Positions 11,355 to 21,966 of a stretch of 64,000 nt of DNA are shown here, piece by piece. The stretch's first letter is position 1. Each line of letters begins with the position of its first letter. The DNA lies in the NCBI RefSeq assembly GCF_020740795.1, contig NC_067287.1:11299501-11363500 (forward strand), read 5' to 3'. Position numbers and translations under genes: made by a program. This DNA comes from Apus apus (Eukaryota; Chordata; Aves; Apodiformes; Apodidae). The notes under the pieces are model-generated. The model searched no databases, had not been told where the DNA came from, and was given only the letters and a program-made list of their open reading frames with translations.

Positions 11355-11485
11355 ATGGCGGCGTCTGGCAGCGGCGGCAGCCGGGCGGACAACGGCTACG
11401 GCAGCCACCAGCCGCGGCGGAGGAAGGGCCCGGGCGCCCTAGCCACGGCCTACCTCGTTATCTACAACGTGGTGATGACGGCGGG
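11355..11485 (+). CDS. HACD2: HACD2 exon 1 (N-terminus and start of TM1)
   Basis: Encodes residues 1-43 plus two bases of Gly44: [19 protein letters not shown], a basic RRRKGPG, then [16 protein letters not shown] entering the first membrane helix. The start at 11355 was chosen because its leader of 23 residues before KGPG is nearest the human N-terminus. An in-frame ATG at 11268 with the same Kozak context (AAGATGG) would add 29 Arg/Pro-rich residues. The donor is GTAAGG at 11486. Confidence 0.88.
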
Positions 11486-11855
11486 GTAAGGGGGCGGGCT
11501 GGGCCCGGGGGTGTGTGTGTGTGGGGGGTGTCTCCGTGTCAGGGGCGCGTCGTCCGTCTGCGCCCGGGCTCGCTGCGGTGCCCCCGGCCCCTTGACGCCC
11601 CTCTCCGTCCCCGGGGCAGGGGCTGCCGCTGTTCCGCCGGCCGCCGCCTTCCCCCGCACCGGGGAAACTTTCCCCGTGCCGGCTGACCGCCTGGAGGCGC
11701 GGGGCGGGTGGGCGGCCGGGCGCCTGCGGCGGTGGGTCGGGCTCCCCCCGGTGCCGCCGGGCTCGGCGGAGCCGTCCCGTGGGAGCCGGCGTCCCGGGGC
11801 TGCGGAGGGAGCCGCCGAGGGGGCCCGCTCCTGCCGGCTGCGGCCGTGTCCGTCC

Positions 11856-11905
11856 GTGTGTGTGTCCACACGCGTGTCCGTGTGTGTGTCCCCGCACGCG
11901 TGTCC
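11856..11905 (+). repeat. Two-copy CpG-rich minisatellite
   Basis: Two adjacent units, 11856-11879 and 11880-11905, each start with GTGTGTGTGTCC and end with CACGCGTGTCC or ACACGCGTGTCC. They lie within the CpG island just inside HACD2 intron 1 and differ by a two-base insertion. Confidence 0.8.
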
Positions 11906-12853
11906 GTGCCCGCCGTGCCCGCGGGTCCCTCGCAGGGCCGGGAGGACTTGCCGTGCGCCGCGGGGAGCGGGGCTGGCCGGGCTCGGGAGGTGTGCTGGGT
12001 CGCTGTGCCCTTCCTCTCCTCTGTCCCCGTCCTCCCCAGGAGCGCCCGGACCGGGAGCCCTGCCTGCCCGGGGTCGGTGAGCCCTGTCGCCCGCCCCGCT
12101 GCCCCTCGTGCTGTCAGGGGTCACGCCTCCCGCTCTGGATGACGCTGAAAAGCTACAACCAAAACTCTCTCTTGTGGCTTCTCAGGCTGGAGCTGCGGGG
12201 GGGGGAGGTTCTTGTGCGTGTCTATAAAGCTGCTTTGATGCTTTCTCGGTTCCCTCCATCCATCTCCGCACGCTCTGAGCATGACCGTGATGAAGGTTGG
12301 TTCCCCCAGCGTGTCCCCGGTGCTGCCCCGGGACGGCCGCAGCTCCTGGCTGTGAGCCCGCCCGGCGCCGGCCGGGCCCCTCTGTGGCCAGTCCTCCTCC
12401 ACACACCCCTTCCAGAACTGACCGAGCAGAGCAGCACAAGTACGTGTTCTCTGGAAACTGCTGTCTTTTATAACGGACACCTGAATTTGCTCTGTCGTTT
12501 CTGATCCAGGTGCTTGCGTTAGGTCCCTGTGCTCACCTCCGCTGTGGTGTTGACTCCAGCACTTTTCAGTAGAAGTGAACCTAAACATGGGGAATTTATC
12601 TGTAGCAGTGGTTCAGAAGGCAAAGCTGTTACCTGTAGAGCCCCGTGAGATTTCCCCATAAACCCTTCAGCTGCTGTGTACTTGGGGTGAAGCCGAAAGC
12701 TGCTGCTCGTGCCACTTGAGCTCCTAACCCTGCTTGATGCTCTGCTCTTGTCCTGCGTAGCAAAACAGAGATGGGCTGGTTGGCGTGTTCTTGGGCGTAA
12801 AAATAGAAACAACCAGGGCTTCTCAAATTCACATAAAGGAGACTTTTTTTTCC

Positions 12854-12872
12854 TTTTTTTTTTTTTTTTTTT
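12854..12872 (+). repeat. Poly(T) tract
   Basis: Nineteen consecutive T, preceded by an eight-T run and CC, in HACD2 intron 1. Confidence 0.9.
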
Positions 12873-15800
12873 AAGAGGCTATAGTGTCTTATTGGAATCA
12901 AGATAAAAATATTTTGCAAGACTGAGGATATTTGGGAGGGAGGAGAAAAGAGCCTTTACAATGGATCCTGAATGAGCCTGTTATCCTACTTATCCGTTGG
13001 ATCCTGGAAGGTGAGGAGTTAGGCAAACAGACCAGTTCCACTATTTTGGGGGAAGATGAGTATAGAATTAATATAGGTATGATTTATTGCAATAAGGCAA
13101 TTGGACATGGTGATTCTTGTCTTAGCTGGTGGCAGCTGGTGCTGTTGCAGCTTATAAGATAGTTACGTGGAACAAAGGTAGCTGAGGGGAGAGCTCGGTT
13201 CTTGTAAGGTGCTCGTTACATCATTACCTAACAGGTGTGTTACTGAGAAGTGGAACTGCTAAGCAGATTTACAGCTCCATGGTGAGATTTGCAGGGTATT
13301 TCGCTTGGAGGGGAATGATAATTACCCACCAGTTTGATAAAAAAGAAGCTCTTGTTTCAGAAATACTAATTTCATGAGCAGTACAACACAGTACAAGTTG
13401 TCAGGACGTCTGTTTAGTTTAGTTGTGATGTCCCTGGACAATGTTAAGAAGTTAACCTCTATGAGCTCTTCTTCAAAGTATAAGCATTTGCCTGTTCATT
13501 GAGCTGCTCATATTTAATTCACATTTATACAATATCTCAAAAACCTGAGAGAGAAATTGCAGTATAAATGGAAAGTTGCTTTAAATGTCCTGAACTTTTT
13601 ATTATGGCAGGCAAGTTCCTGAGCAGATGAAATTTCTATTTCCTCAGAAGAAAAAACAAATCCAAGTGTTAGAAACTCAGAAATAAATGGCATACATCTG
13701 TATTTAGCTTTCCATTGTCAGGTAAATCATTGACCACGATGTTACCTCCTTTCCTGATTTATACCAAATCTAGAGAATTCCAGTCTTGGGTGGGATGTGG
13801 CTTATAGTGCTTTGACATGGGCTGCTTTTTTTCTGGGCATGTTTATAATTAGATGATTTCTGCAATTTGAGGAGCTGCTGTAGGAATCCTGTGATCAGGG
13901 TTCAGATCTCGTCACTGCCAATGCCATTTTTTGGGGTAGGTCACTTAGGGCTCTGTTAACTTGTCTTCCAATGGGTGAGGATTTTGTGCTTCCCCTGAAC
14001 ACTGCTGAAATTGCACAATATACTATGTTGAGCTTAGGAAAAAAAAACAACAAAAAAACAAAAAACAAACCAAGACCAAAGCCAACCTCTATTAGTTGTT
14101 TAATTCTTTTTAAAAGACTTTGTAATTAGTTTTTCAGGAGCTGGTTGGCAGAAGCTCAGTTGTTCATATGAAAAGATAGATCCAAGCTGTTGGCAGTAAT
14201 TGGTTACCGCTGTGTCTGTCAAGTGCTCAGACCTAATTTCTCAGCATTGCCTTGGAAGAAGAATTGAGAGAGGAAAATGCCAAAGATGTGAAGGTGCCCA
14301 GATGATGAAGTGATGCTGTAAAAGCACGTGGGATTTTTTTTTTTAAGTGTGTTTTGGGATTTTCTTTTACAAAAAGGTGGCTTTTAAACTGAAGCACACA
14401 GAGCTTTGTCATGCAAAAGCCAGTTAGCAGAGTAAATGTTTTAAAATCATAGTTGCCTTAGCTAATAGCTGTGTTTAAAATTGATCCAATAACAATTGAA
14501 AAATCTCAGCATAATTGTATTTACTTTGCATTTATGTTGACATAGCTAAAGAAAACATTGATTCTAAAAATAATAGAACTTGTTTCTAATTTTATACTGT
14601 AGTGCATGCAGTATATGGTTTTATAGTAGTACAATGGCTTTTGCAGGAGCAAAACAGTAGGAAAAAAATATCTCTCTGGGTTCCTAAATAAAGTTGCATA
14701 CACTTACCATTTGATTAATGTTTGGGTGTTTTCTTTCAAAAAAGGGAGCAACATGACACAACAGGGAATAACCAGTCCTACACTTGATTCTCAGCTGTAC
14801 TTATTCACTTTTTTATGACCATGATTCAAAGCTGTAGCATCTTCATTCTGTTGCATTCTTCAAACTTACTTTCCCATCGTGAAGTCATGTAGTGATGCCT
14901 GACCTGGCATAGGAAGCTCATTCTGGAGGCATAGTTGCAGAATAGAAATGATTTCTTAAAAACCATGGTTGACTGAAATCAGTGAATAATGGGGGGTGGG
15001 GGGATGGAAGGAGGGCATGCTGCTAGACTTGAGTGTAAATGTTTGATAAGCTGCTTTAAAATGTGATTATGTTTCTTATTTTAGTCAGGTGCCGTAACTG
15101 ACTAGTACTTGTGGGTAGAAGTAGCTGATGGTGGTATGAACAACGAATTTCAAAAGGATTTCACTCAACAAGATAGTTCTTAATGTAATAGCTTTTGAAT
15201 TTGCAGGTGTTCATGTTATCAGTGTTGAGCAAAGGGTGTTCTGAGTTGCAAGTTTTATTATCCGTCTCTTCAGTGACTGGTTGTTGAGAGGCAAAGTGCA
15301 CTTTCTCCCTTTTCAGGTTCATTCACTTTGTAGCTTTGCATGATTGTCTTGCATAAACCATGCAGAACCTCAGTAAACTTTGCATAAGGAAACACCTTTT
15401 AATAATTTGTAAGAGCAATAAAGGGAATGAAACTGAGGATCTGAGCATGAAACTTGCTTATCAAGTCTGGGCAACTGAAAGTAAAACAGTAATTAAATTG
15501 TGAGTATGCAGTGTTTATTTTCCTTAGTTTGGATTAATCAAAGAGTGGGAGAGTTTAGCTTAAAGCTTTACATGCAAGGCTGTGGTAATTTAAGGGAGTG
15601 TAACTGCAGCTGGTAAGTTAGGTAGACTTCAGTGTCTAGGTCAGAGCAAGCTGGGAAAACTAACTTACAGCTTAGCTTCCATGTGACGGTGGTGCCATTT
15701 GCTGCCCTTTAAAACTTCTCAACAAATTTATTTTTCAGTTGATCTTCCCACTTTCATCTAGTCCTATTTAGTCATGGAGGCTGAAGAACCGTTTAAGGGT

Positions 15801-17321
15801 CAGAGAAGCAGGACAGAGGTACTCAAAGCTTCAACATGAAGTAGGCACAGCTTTTAATTTTGTGTGGATAAATGCTTTGATCTCTATTAAATGATTTTTG
15901 AAGGACAGTAATTCTATTTTTGAAAGAGAGATGTGGCCTTTGGGAATGGAAAGTACATTTTTTCTGGAGTCAGTGGTGCAGCAGGGAGGGTGGAGATGAG
16001 CGAGGGGCTGGAGCTTCTCTGGGAGCCACGCATTTCATCGGTCACTCGGTTAAGGTGGAACAGTCTGCAGGTGAGGACAGTTTGCCAGCACAGCCAAGAA
16101 CTGGTGTCTTGTGCAACCTGAGAAGTTGCTCAGTTCAGCCAGGTTTCTCAACAAACATGAAAAATTTGGAAAAATACAGAAACTTGACAGATACAGGACA
16201 GTGTCAGCCTGCTCTGCTTTGCTGTTCTGAAAGAGAAGCAGTCAGTGTTGCAAGTGAGAGTGAGTGATACAATAGTGCTTACTGGTTTATTCTATGCTGG
16301 AGTCCAAATACCAAATTAATTTGATTTTTTTTTTGTATACAGCAGTTACTTGGCACATGTTTGTCTTTTGGTTTCACAAGACAGCTTTATCTGAAATAAC
16401 TTGTTATTACTGACAAAAGAGGGCTTCTTTCCCATTGTCCATTTCTCTTCCCTACTCCTGCCACTTTTCTTTGGTGCTTATCATCTGAGAAATCCAGGCA
16501 GACCTGAAATACCTTTTTCTCAGTTGAGTAACAAATGTTGCTACAAACACAAACTTGGATGCCAGAGTTACTTATTAATGAAATATCTGAACTTCACAGT
16601 GTATTTCAAACAAATCTTACATTTGGGACAACATTTGTATGTACTTCATAAGACCTCAGCTAATGCAATACTTGTAGGCATCTGTTATGCTGTAAATTAA
16701 GACAATTTCTTCATCTTCTCTATTGCAAAACCACAGCTGCAGGTTTTTTTCCAAAGGGTAGAAAGCTAATACATAGTTATATATAACTATTTTCTGCATG
16801 TCTACACACACTTCCACTGAGGCTCACTCTTGTTAGCAGTGGCACTTGGTGACTGTTAGCACAAGCTTTGTAACAGCAGCTCTGGGTTTGGAGCGAGGTG
16901 GAAGTAAAGCAGGGTGGCATTAAGGGCAGCTCGGACGGGTGGTATTAAGAGTAGCAAGACAGGCAGGATGAGCCCTTCAGCAAAAAAAGTCTGGATTCCC
17001 ACTTCTCATTGACTGACCCTTTCTCCCCATGTTTGCTACAAATAATTGGAAACTAAAGTGAACTGTAGATGCTAATTTCAAATGAAAAAGTGTTTGACCA
17101 GAGTGTAGCCACCTTAGTTTTGTGGCTTGTCCCACACTTCACTGAAGAACTTGCGAGGGTGTGAGAAATACTGACTCTTGTTGCAGAGAGTAGGCAAAAA
17201 GTATCTTCTGGACAGTTCTATACCTGTTGCTTTCTCAGATACCGAAAGAAGGATTCATGGTTTATCTGTATTTATGCTCTGCTTAATGTCTCCTTATCGT
17301 GGACTTTTTTCTCTCTTTCAG

Positions 17322-17439
17322 ATGGCTTGTTATTGCAGTTGGTCTAGTTCGAGCATACCTTGCTAAAGGTAGCTACCACAGCCTTTACTATTCTATAGAA
17401 AAGCCCTTGAAATTCTTCCAAACTGGAGCTTTGCTTGAG
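17322..17439 (+). CDS. HACD2: HACD2 exon 2
   Basis: Completes Gly44 and encodes residues 45-83, [19 protein letters not shown] through [10 protein letters not shown]. It covers the rest of TM1, the polar loop with [14 protein letters not shown] and the start of TM2. The acceptor is TTTCAG and the donor GTAGGT at 17440. The peptide is essentially identical to human HACD2 as remembered. Confidence 0.97.
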
Positions 17440-17796
17440 GTAGGTGTAGTCTTCTTCCCTAGAGTTACTAGTATTGGCATGAGTGTTTTCTTTAGGAGAA
17501 AAAAGGCAACTTCGTTAGAAAGTGCTTTCTAGGTACATGTTTTTCATTAGCATTTATAGAGTGATTTGAAGGCAAGCATAAGAAACATGCCTCACAAATG
17601 TTGGATTTTTCATTTTAGCAAGTGGCAAGAGTGCCCACTGCCTGCTGTCTAGCTTGGGCAACACAGCTGAATATTAAGCTTCATCTTTGAAATAGGAGTA
17701 TTGAACGTTAAGCTCTTGTAATGGAACTAAATGTATTTCTGAATTTCCTGATTTGAAATGTTAGTGATTTGCTTTTTTTTTCTTTTTTTGTTCTAG
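17440..17796 (+). other. HACD2: HACD2 intron 2
   Basis: Short intron of 357 bp ending in a strong T-rich tract and TTCTAG. Nothing else was recognised in it. Confidence 0.93.
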
Positions 17797-17815
17797 ATTC
17801 TGCACTGTGCATTTG
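17797..17815 (+). CDS. HACD2: HACD2 exon 3 (19-bp microexon)
   Basis: Encodes ILHCAF and the first base of Gly90, bridging residues 84-90 of the second membrane segment. The acceptor is TTCTAG after a long T-rich tract and the donor is GTAAGC at 17816. Its reality is fixed by the frame and by the protein: exon 2 ends GALLE and exon 4 begins GIVPSSVV, and the family sequence has ILHCAI/F between them. Skipping it would shift the frame. Confidence 0.95.
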
Positions 17816-20800
17816 GTAAGCCTTCAAATTTCCAGTTTTATTATTTTTGTAGGAAACTGCAGTTTTAGCAATATATTGGCATTAAAAAGGTTACGGTCTG
17901 TGAAGTGCCAGATTTAATTCTTGCATAACACACTGATTTTTGCTTGAAGTACATTCCAATTTTTACTCAATAATCTGACAAGTTAAAATCACAAAAAGGA
18001 AAATTGTGTAACAATAACTTGACATTTTACTTTTGTCTAGATATTTCCAATGATACAAATCTTAGAGCAGTTTATAAATGTTTTATATTAGATCATTACT
18101 CTCCAGCTCTACATCCAATAATCTTCTGTACAAGCTGTCCTTCCTAAAAAAAAAATAATGAATTCTAGCTGGAAGTAATTTAGATTTTAAAAAAACCAAA
18201 ACAACATTTCAAGCAGTAGAACTTTGCCTCCATCTGTAGAGCATAGATATGCATTGTAAAACAGGAAGGGGTAACAACTCCTTATCCCAGATTCAGCTTG
18301 GCTATAATGGAACTGTTTGGGAGGGTCAGAATTACTTGGGTTGGTAATGTTTGCTTGTGCTGTGAGGCAGGTTTGTTAGCTTGGTAGCAGGAACTCAACT
18401 GTGTGTAAGTGGCCTGGGATCAATGACAGTGTCATGGTTCAGTTAACGTGAAGAGTCTCTGGTGTGAGTGGCAGGACTGCATCTTGTCTGGTTTGTTAGT
18501 CGTGTGAGCAGGGAATGGTTTGACCTCAGTGTTACAGGTGCTTTGTTCATAGAACAGATGATGTGTGGCACTCTGCTGCATGCAAGCCAATGTGCTGTAA
18601 AAGGGAGCAGTGCTTGTCTGCAGAGCTTTGCTTAACTCTGGTTTTTGTAAACAATCCAGTCTTCACAAAGAGACAGTCTTATATTCAGGTAGGTGACCTT
18701 GTAATTTTAAATATAGGGGTTGAGCTCCCATTTGAACGTTTGCTAGCTGCTATCTAAAGACTAAGATGGCATTAAAGTTCCTAAACTTGCAAACCTGCTG
18801 TTGTTCACGTATGTACAATCTATCTGCATACTGCAGGTGTATCACTGGTACAAATAGTTTCATATTCCTGGGCAAAAGATCTATTTTTTTTAATAACCAA
18901 ATGTGGTAGTTGCAAAACTTGAAAATGTGTACCTAAGTGTGTCAGCAGAGGGCAGTCTAATCCTGTACTTGATGGAGTAGTTCTGACCTTCCTGAAGAGT
19001 TCTTACTTTGGAAGTGTTACCTACAGTTTGTAGCTGGTGCACAGATCATCCCCAGAAATGAATGTTCATATACTCAAATTAATGTACAGGCTTCTCTGAG
19101 TAAACTATATGTATCATATAGTTGCCTATTCTGCCAAGATAGTCCTTCCAATGCTACTTTATTTTAGTAAATCTCAAATATTGTGGGTTTTTTTACCAGA
19201 ACAAAACATACTTACATTTTAAACTTTTGTCAAAAATTAATCCCAGATGTGAAATTTTTGAAGTCTTATTTAACAAGTGGCTAGAAGGATAATTTAGGTC
19301 TCAGAGCACTGGAGAGAAAAATAAACCTTTCAAATAAAAGAGCTGTTTTACCATCGTAAGTCTATAATGATCTGCTGTTTTCTTAAGATAAACTTGTGTG
19401 CACATGCCCGTGTTTATTAGTACTAAAGATGACAAAGATTGTAAAAAATTAATTGGATTCTCTTGTCCACAGAAATCACAGAATAGCAGGATTGAGTCCT
19501 GTATTTCACCTTTCAAACTGGTGCAGAACAGCAAACAAGATGACTGTGCCAGCCTGTCTGTGTGCAAAGCTAATAATCCTGGCTCAGTTGATTTGAGATG
19601 TGGATCCATTTAGTCTGTGTTATCCTCAGTCACACAACTTAATATTACTGAAGGGAGCCATCAGCAGAATGCTGCAACATTTTATACCGTTGTAACTCTA
19701 TATTTTTGCCTTCCTTAAAGTTTTTTACCAAAACCTCAAATATTTTAGTATAACTGCCCCTGGATTTTTTTTCCCTGTTAATGGAAGAATTTGTCAGCTA
19801 AATAAAACAAGATTTTTTTTGCACAGCTGGATGCACTGCTGCTGTCTGCTGTAGTCCTACAGACTCTGGTAGGAGTTTCTATGCAAGGAGAAATGGGAAA
19901 CTTGCAGGTTCCTTTGTCCCTGCAAAACTAATTGCTGTAACTGGAGCTGTAATTCTCTGTCAGTAGAGGAGTTTATCAGTGACAGATGGGTTTTGTGTAT
20001 CAGCATAAATTTCTCTCCGTATCTTTTCAGTAGAATCTGAAATATTAGCATCTGTGATGCAAGTTCTTAAAAACTGAAAGATTGATAGGGGCATGTCTGT
20101 ATGAGGCATGGTTCTGAACAGAACTTTGACATGTGGCAAATATTTTAAAAAATTAAGAAGGTGAACTTCATAAATAGAGGAGGTAACATGTAGCCCTGAG
20201 GCGAGGAGAAGAGAATGAAGGACAGGCAAACGGAAAGTGAACATTCAATTCCTTGAATTGTGTAGCAGACAGAATCCAAGTATTTATGAATATCATGGAA
20301 GAGCTTCTGCCTGGAGGAACTTGGTATGAAAAGAGGTGATAGGAGCCACCCAAATGAAGAAGCAATAGTAGTACAGGAAGTTTGAGAAGGGAATGGAGAA
20401 TGCCAGGAAGGGTTTGGTGAGTATGGTTCCAGCCTAGGGAATCACTAAAGTTCCATCTTTCCTACCACCCTCTGGTAAGCCACAGTTGGCACTGGTTGAC
20501 TTTGCTTTAGACTGACAAGTTAGGAGAGATACAAGGAGTTGACCTGTAAGCTATACATGCAGCCTGTCCTCAGACAGGAACTCCCTGGGAGAGGGAAAGC
20601 ACGTGTGGGGAGCTGGAAGGGTTCCCTGTGTAGGTGGGAGGATTAGTCCAAGATCTGGAAGAGGTTTGGGCATGGCTTACTTGCTGGTTGTCTCTAGACC
20701 TGAGCCCTCTGTCAGGCACCACTCTAGCATGTGCAGTGTTGGGTAAGGGGTGAAAGACATTTTTAAAAATACCAAGTTTAAAATGATCAGGTACCTTTTT

Positions 20801-21877
20801 TGATGCAATGGGGAAATAGTTAGAGGAAAGTAAAGTTTACATAGTTTGTAGCTGGTGAGTCGTTTATTTTGTTCTCCTGTTTTTGGCATAGATTGACGTT
20901 GTCTTGGCTGTAATGAAAAGCCTTATTTGTCTTACTTGGAAGATAATCTTCTACATGGTCTTTTTGGCTTATTTATAAATTCCTTTGCAGTAACATTAGT
21001 TTATCTTGCTTAGGGAGGGATGTTCTAAATTGTATAAAAGAAAAGGTCATTTATATCGTAGGAGTGAGCCTTTAATGACTACAGATTGTGGGATTTTATA
21101 GCACCCCCTTTTGTGTTGTCTGAGCAACAAATTCTGCCCTGTGATTTGCATTAGTTTTAGAAGCACTTTTTACTATATATTAGGAGTTGCAACTGCTTTT
21201 CCATTTGTCTTCATCATGCCATTGGAAGAAAACTTTATGCTGTGAAGTTCAGCAATTTTGTGTGATCTTGCAGTCTGAAACTATTCCTGCTCTGCCAGAC
21301 CTTGCTTAGAACAACCAGTGAAATCTGCTTTCTTGAGAAAATCTTAGAAATGTTCTGTACCTACCAGTGCATCAGCTATTCCTTGAGTTTTGTTTTGTAT
21401 TAAAAGTTGTATTCCCAGGAAGGAATTACAGTGTTTGTATCTATCAGAATATGGGCTAGATCAGTGTTTCTTCAAAGTAGCTTCACTTCTTACTTGCTGG
21501 TTTGGGGGATATACTGTGCAAAATATCTTAATTGGTTTTAATTTTGAAATCACAGTAATGAAGAGTATCTTGGATATTTTAACCAATCAGGGTTTATTTG
21601 AAAGACTGTATCCCAAAAGGTGTTTGATTGAAGTTATCTCATCTTACTGAGCTGTTTTGTGTATTAAGGAATGTGCTGTGATTACAGTGACTGATTGCTT
21701 TTAGGCTGTATAAACACACCACAGGACAGACTTCATACTCTCAAATTAAAATAAAATATTAAATGCTTTCCCTCCAAAAATTTCAAAAAAGCTGGACTTT
21801 GCTTTAGCTGTGTTTTGCTTCCCCACCTCCCACCCCAATAGTCAGAGATAGTTAACTAATTGCAACATATCTTCCAG
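17816..21877 (+). other. HACD2: HACD2 intron 3
   Basis: Intron of 4.06 kb from GTAAGC to TTCCAG. AT-rich; no exon, mobile element or RNA gene was recognised. Confidence 0.88.
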
Positions 21878-21966
21878 GCATTGTTCCCTCTTCTGTTGTT
21901 CTGACTGCATTCCAAGTGATGTCAAGGGTTTTCCTGACGTGGGCAGTAACACATAGTGTAAAAGAG
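21878..21966 (+). CDS. HACD2: HACD2 exon 4
   Basis: Completes Gly90 and encodes residues 91-119, [19 protein letters not shown] then [10 protein letters not shown]. This continues the membrane core, with the conserved polar QVMSR. The acceptor is TTCCAG and the donor GTAAGT at 21967. Confidence 0.96.

Larger units (their letters stand above)
11040..12130. promoter_or_regulatory. HACD2: CpG island and TATA-less promoter of HACD2
   Basis: An abrupt change to very GC-rich, CpG-dense sequence surrounds HACD2 exon 1, falling off by about 12,450. No TATA box was seen upstream of the start codons, as expected for a housekeeping gene. Two identical 13-mers CAAGATGGCGGCG at 11264-11276 and 11351-11363 match the YY1 motif AAGATGGCGGC, which is often found just downstream of the start site in such promoters. 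The transcription start is probably within about 11,100-11,260. Confidence 0.75.
11486..17321 (+). other. HACD2: HACD2 intron 1
   Basis: Intron of 5.8 kb. Its first kilobase is CpG-island sequence. It contains a two-copy GC-rich minisatellite at 11856-11905 and a T tract at 12854-12872. The remainder is ordinary AT-rich DNA with no exon recognised; a 115-codon open frame at 15920-16267 has no domain resemblance. Confidence 0.85.

Noticed and set aside
11439-12124. Long open frames on both strands in the HACD2 CpG island (up to 220 codons).
   Set aside because: They are Pro/Ala/Arg/Gly-rich in every frame, lack any domain, and overlap the HACD2 first intron; GC-rich sequence has few stop codons.
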